DNA from: Tetranychus cinnabarinus
Taxonomy: Eukaryota; Arthropoda; Arachnida; Trombidiformes; Tetranychidae
Length of the DNA stretch: 64,000 bases
NCBI GenBank assembly: GCA_022266195.1
Contig: WHVY01000010.1
Span: forward strand, 260,501-324,500
Reading direction: 5' to 3'
Made by a program: the position numbers and the translations under genes. The notes below the pieces were generated by a model that ran no database searches, had not been told where the DNA came from, and saw only the letters and a program-made list of their open reading frames with translations. Below, one piece after another: positions 59,301 to 64,000 of this stretch. Position 1 is the stretch's first letter. Each line of letters opens with the position of its first letter.

Positions 59301-60967
59301 CATCATCATCAATACCTGACTGGGACTCGAAAGATTCAAGATTATCTCGTTACCTGACTAACTCTAATTTTTTAGGGCAAAGTTTTGCCGTCAACTCTAA
59401 TAATGAACTCTGTATCACATCAACAGATGATCATCGAGAAGCCTCACCGATTAATGTAAATTTTCACAACAATTCTCACCCTCACCGTCATTATCAACCA
59501 CATTCCTCTGAAGATATTAAATGTACAAGCACATCTACAGTTATACTTCACTCCTCAAGTCACCATAATTCAAATAATGGTCAATTATGCGATCTACCAT
59601 TAGGCTATCAAAACATTCAAACACAAACATTTTCCCATCAACAATACCAAATCCACCAAAATAATAACCACAATCAACCCCATCACCATCACCATCAGCT
59701 ACAGCAACCTGTTAACTCTATTGGTTTAATTAAATCAGATTATAATAGTTCCTGTGATTATAGATACCATCATCAATCTGATGGGTTATTCAGTAATATT
59801 GATTTAAGTGGCGGTCAACCGATGATTAGTTCTACAACAGGTAACCTCGCAAATAACGGTAATTCATGCGTCGACATCAACCCCACGAATAACAACAACA
59901 GTAATAATCTAGGAAATGATCATTCTGACAATAGTTCACTGGAATACACTTCCATTCCTGATCTAAGCAGCTTAATTTTTTCCTCTGCTGACGAAGGAAC
60001 CAACTCAATCAACGGATTATGCTCTGCAATACCAAGTCCAAATCCCAGCTATTTGTCTCATGACACCAATGGCCTTTTTTTATCCAATTACACTCCTCCG
60101 ACTCCGCCAGATTCAGAAAGCGAAGGAATAATTCACTGTCATCAAACTCAAGTTCCTACAATCAGTGAATACAATTCACCATCCACAACACTGCCCACTG
60201 CAAGTCCGATAGTTAAAATCAATAGGCGAAATAATCCGGAGCTGGAAAGACGAAGAGTTCACTTTTGTCACTACCAAGGGTGTAATAAAGCTTATACCAA
60301 AAGCTCTCACCTTAAGGCTCACCAAAGACTTCATACAGGTTATTTTGATTCACACTTTCAAACAGACAGGATTTAATCAGCATCATTGCTGAAAATTTCA
60401 ATACTTTTTGAATGTCACGAGAATATGAGACAGTTGCTAATTAAATAGCAATTCATGACGTTAATCCTATCTGTTTGAATGTTGATAAGTTTTCCGAACT
60501 AAATTAACTTAACACCTTTCTGTCAACTGTGGGTTTATCAACTATTAATCATTTACTTTGATCTACAATTATTTGATGATCCTGGTAATCTTGATGTTTG
60601 CCCATCATTATTTGTCATATTGATTTTTGATTATTACAACAAAAACATGACAAACAAACAAAATTCAACGTATTGAATTAAATGATTAAATGACTCAATA
60701 TCACACATTGACTAAGCTATAATTGTATATCAACTTGCAACGCCGATTTACTAACCTTTTTCCCCTTCTTTTCTGTTCACAGGTGAAAAGCCTTACAAAT
60801 GTGACTGGCCTGATTGCGATTGGAAATTCGCCCGATCCGATGAATTAACCAGGCATTTTCGTAAACATTCCGGAGATAAGCCGTTCAAATGCAAGGTCTG
60901 TGGAAGAGGATTCGCTCGATCTGATCATTTGACACTCCACATGAAAAGGCACAAAATTTTACCATAA
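53308..60967 (+). CDS. KLF5: Krueppel-like zinc-finger transcription factor, KLF5/dar1-like
   Basis: Exons 53308-53433, 59186-60338 and 60783-60967 give 487 residues. Three C2H2 fingers at the C-terminus (FCHYQGCNKAYTKSSHLKAH; KFARSDELTRHFRKH; GFARSDHLTLHMKRH) bind GC/CACCC boxes. The stretch before the fingers (INRRNNPELERRRVHFC) and the upstream TPPTPPDSE closely resemble human KLF5 and its Fbw7 phosphodegron region; dar1 is the fly counterpart and shapes dendrites. The middle is Ser-, Asn- and His-rich, typical of an activation region. The intron between fingers 1 and 2 splits the HTGEKP linker. The short first exon (MNIDSTGNGSTILSDIDF) joins over a 5.75-kb intron to an acceptor with a poor pyrimidine tract, so the N-terminus is less certain than the rest. 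Confidence 0.85.
53434..59185. other. first intron of the KLF5-like gene
   Basis: Long, AT-rich and low-complexity, with (GA)n runs at about 55785-55804, 58074-58091 and 58391-58417. A 63-codon frame at 55990-56181 could be an alternative first exon but has no support. Large first introns of transcription factors often hold enhancers; none can be read directly. Confidence 0.5.
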
Positions 60968-62290
60968 ACTTATGCTACATGAACATGGATTCAAAGCTTA
61001 CGTTAAACAAGTTATTTTTTAAATCGATAGTCAATTTTTCACTGGTTAGACTACAACCGTATTTACTTGCTTGCTGCTGCTCAATACTCAAGATTTCAGT
61101 ATCCATTTTGGATGAGCATTTTCAAGTAAAACATCAAAACAAAAAGTGTTCCTACAGTTTTATTTAGATACTATCAGGTCGAATCAAAATTTACCTGACT
61201 AGCTTTATAAAGACATATTTTTTCAATATCAACAAATTTCAGTTCGTTTGTTACAAAATTTGTCTTAGCTCAGGCTTTAGGCTTAGAACAGAGGAAGTAT
61301 CAATGGTTTTTCATTCTGCGCACAGTAATTACGAAAATTTTTGTTCATCTTTAGTCGCACTCAGAGGATTTTTTTGTAAAATGTGACATTACATTCTCTT
61401 TTTAGTAATCTTTAGGAATCATAGGAATTATTAGCATTTAGCGGCAAAGCCTTACAAGCCAAAGATGAGTAGAAAAATTAAACCAAATTAAAAAATTATT
61501 ACAAGAAAGAGAACTAATTGCACATTGATTACTTGCATTGAGAAAACACACCAAAGCACCATATTTTATGTTTTTTTATCTAAAAAGTTGATTATTTTTC
61601 TTCTTTTATTAATTGTATTTACATTTTTTTACAATGGATTTATCTTCTTTTTTTGATCTTTCAAAATTTTATTTTTTCTATGAAATTTATTTTCATTCAA
61701 CATTGAGCCGATGAAAATTACAAAATAAATTGACCGTCAAATCGTTAACCAGACCAAGTCTCCATCCTAAGCTGACAAGACAGGTTTACATGACCATCCG
61801 AATAACGGTCAATAATCGATCCATTCAAGTCTGTCAATCATCTTTGGCTCGAGACAAAATCAATTCCAAAGGCAATTCCAGTCTGTATAACTCATTGGCT
61901 CAACCATTTTTTGCACGTTTCTCTTTTCCTTTTCTTAATTCCACAAATGAATTTTTTTCATTTGACAAGTTTTTTGCTAAAAGCTGTGCTTTTTGATACT
62001 TTTTTAACATATCCTTTCACAATTTCCCCTTTTCCTCCCTAATTTTCCTAACAACTTTGCCCTACTTTTTTAAACTTCCATCCATTTTTTGTCAACTCAA
62101 AACAAATTTTTCCCAAACAGTTACCATCCAAAAATCCGTCCCAAAATTATCTTAATAAAGAATTCATTTTTCTTGAAATAAATTGTTTAAATTGAAAAAA
62201 TATCCAATATCAAACTAATCCAAAGTAACATCGAAGTCCAATTAATAACCAGATACAGTAATCAAACCAATTTCCTGATAAAAGTCATAG
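60968..62290. other. KLF5-like 3' UTR and convergent spacer
   Basis: No gene. An AATAAA at about 61724-61729 is a candidate poly(A) signal for the + strand gene, and another at about 62154. Confidence 0.45.
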
Positions 62291-62977
62291 TTAATACAAA
62301 ATTTTACTCTTCATTTCATCATTTGGGCCTGCATTGATGCGATAAAAATTGTGATAAAGATACAAAAAGAGGGCAAAAACAAGGGCAGAGATCAGGACAC
62401 ATGAGACTATTATGGCCACAACAGCACAAATCGGAAGTCCAGCAAATGAAATGCTATCTTCAGCAGTAACGAGTCCACTTGGAGTGTAAATGTAGAGATC
62501 AAAAGGATCCTTGGAGAAGTCAAATGACAATGTTTCACCCAAAATATGGAACGGTAAAGTCCAAACACACGTAGACGCACCGGTAATGTATCCAGGCTCT
62601 AATTGACTGGCAACATTTTCAATTTTAGTCATATTAACCAGGAAAGCAGCAACCTCTAAATCGATAAAATTGTAAAACAAAACCAAATTGGTTCCATCAA
62701 ATTTGGCCAATAAAACAAGCAGTGTTTCAGGAACGTCTCCATTGACATCCAGGTTAAAGTTGAGTTTGGTTGTACAAGTATCATAATACAAGTCATACTT
62801 TGACTTATCAACACCTGATTGCTCATTTAGCTGGTCAACCAGTGACTCAAAAGGCGATCCTTTGATTTGCCATTGTTTTGGTGAACTGTAGTGTCTTCGG
62901 TATTTCAAAAAACGAAAACTGTTTACATGGTTAAAAACCAGATGAAATGTTAACATGAAAATGAACAGTCTATTCAT
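62291..62977 (-). CDS. single-pass type I membrane protein, family unknown
   Basis: A single open exon of 228 residues from the ATG at 62977 (the open frame extends eight codons further to a TTG). The N-terminus (MNRLFIFMLTFHLVFNHVNS) is a good signal peptide. About 165 residues of extracellular region follow, with four cysteines and an NMT glycosylation site. One strong membrane segment (near residues 182-210, ICAVVAIIVSCVLISALVFA) and a cytoplasmic tail of about 20 residues complete it. No domain is recognised. The topology suggests a cell-surface receptor or adhesion molecule, but nothing more specific can be said. It converges with the KLF5-like gene. Confidence 0.7.
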   Translation of the reverse strand: MNRLFIFMLTFHLVFNHVNSFRFLKYRRHYSSPKQWQIKGSPFESLVDQLNEQSGVDKSKYDLYYDTCTTKLNFNLDVNGDVPETLLVLLAKFDGTNLVLFYNFIDLEVAAFLVNMTKIENVASQLEPGYITGASTCVWTLPFHILGETLSFDFSKDPFDLYIYTPSGLVTAEDSISFAGLPICAVVAIIVSCVLISALVFALFLYLYHNFYRINAGPNDEMKSKILY

Positions 62978-64000
62978 TTTAACACGATTATTACTTGACA
63001 AAATCTGAGCAACTAAAGGTGTGAAAAATTGATCTACTTATGACCGTTTAAATAAAACTGGTTTCAACATTGTTATTGTTTATTGGTATTTCACTTGGTG
63101 TAGATGAAAATAATCATGATAAATGGGGGAAAAAAGGCTATCGTTTTGGTTCATTTGTACCTTGAATCCATCGAGTTGATTCAAGCCAGAGTTGATAATT
63201 TTAATCAGATTTTGTTAAACACTGAGCTTAGCTGAGTTTATTTGTGGTTTTTAATGTTGGACAAACAAATGAAAAAGAGTTCACATTTTATTCACTCAAA
63301 AAAGTGTTTATTTTTTGAAGATTCAATTACTAGATCAATTTGATTCAGTAAAGAAGAGTGTGTTTACTAAATGTTGCGTTTTGAATAATTGTAGATAAAA
63401 TGTAATGATCAATTGAAAATGGGAGTTTACTCAACTATCGGTGCAAATTTTGTTGGCATCAATTGTTCAGGGCGTTTTTGTTACATTTGTTTCGTGCACC
63501 GAATGTTGAGCCTGATAAAATCCAAATTTTGATTATTCTTTTGCTTTAATCCGAAACTTTCAACCTCAAACAAGGATTCAATCGAATGCTGTATAAATGA
63601 AAGTAAATTGTGGAGCCATTTTAAGAACAGAATAATTCAAAAATTGCCAAAATTAATAAAAAAATGGCAAGGACATACGCAACGATTTTCAATTTGAACT
63701 ACAAATTGTAATGAAACTTCAAAACTTCGCTTGCCTTTCGTTCATTAATAGACCATATTTTTTTCATGGAACTCATTTAGTTGATGTAACAAGCTTAAAA
63801 AGTCCCAGCTCTTAGCTCGAAAGTCGAATTATGATATGAATGATTCTAAATATATCTTTCATGAATTTTCTTGTTCGAGCATCGATTACTAAATTTTTGT
63901 ATAAACTCTCAAACAATTGAGTTGAATCACCTGACTTGCCTTATATTAAAAACATTTCAAGTTCAAAAAATTCACTGAAAGTTTTGCTTAACGGATAATT
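62978..64000. other. right flank, no gene seen
   Basis: AT-rich DNA, presumably promoter and upstream region of the membrane protein gene. Nothing coding or structured is evident. Confidence 0.5.

Overview
This is an AT-rich eukaryotic window with about nine protein-coding genes. Introns are often only about 90 nt, and one 3.5-kb coding sequence has no intron. The gene set (CLIP-190-like, SPARC, a KLF5/dar1-like factor), microRNA hairpins of the arthropod miR-993 type and TTAGG-type telomeric pentamers all point to an arthropod. The compact, intron-poor layout suggests a mite such as a spider mite, but that is inference.

Left end (1-6.8 kb): three hairpins on the + strand (928-1011, 6156-6238, 6710-6791) have both arms of miR-993, an arthropod member of the miR-10 family. 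A non-LTR (LINE-type) retrotransposon with two open ORFs lies between copies 1 and 2 on the - strand. A short interstitial TTAGG tract lies between copies 2 and 3. This is the most notable part of the window.

6.8-26.7 kb: about 20 kb with no convincing gene. It is AT-rich with microsatellite and purine or pyrimidine tracts, and is followed by a 262-bp foldback MITE (26738-26999) flanked by TA.

27.5-47.8 kb: a gene-dense block. In order it holds a LIV-1-type ZIP zinc transporter (+), a small putative secreted peptide gene (-), a CLIP-170/CLIP-190 microtubule plus-end protein (-), the ribosome-biogenesis GTPase LSG1 (+), a coiled-coil protein resembling augmin subunit HAUS8 (-, tentative), and a kinesin-6/KIF20-type motor (+) with thirteen in-register 36-residue repeats. 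Three or four TATCGATA (DRE-like) motifs lie just upstream of the kinesin. Two divergent intergenic spacers carry similar palindromes.

48.4-64 kb: SPARC/osteonectin in eight exons with a small TTAA-flanked MITE in intron 3; a KLF5/dar1-like zinc-finger gene with a 5.75-kb first intron; and a single-pass membrane protein of unknown function (-). Exon boundaries were worked out by hand from GT-AG sites, reading phase and family similarity. No transcript data were available.
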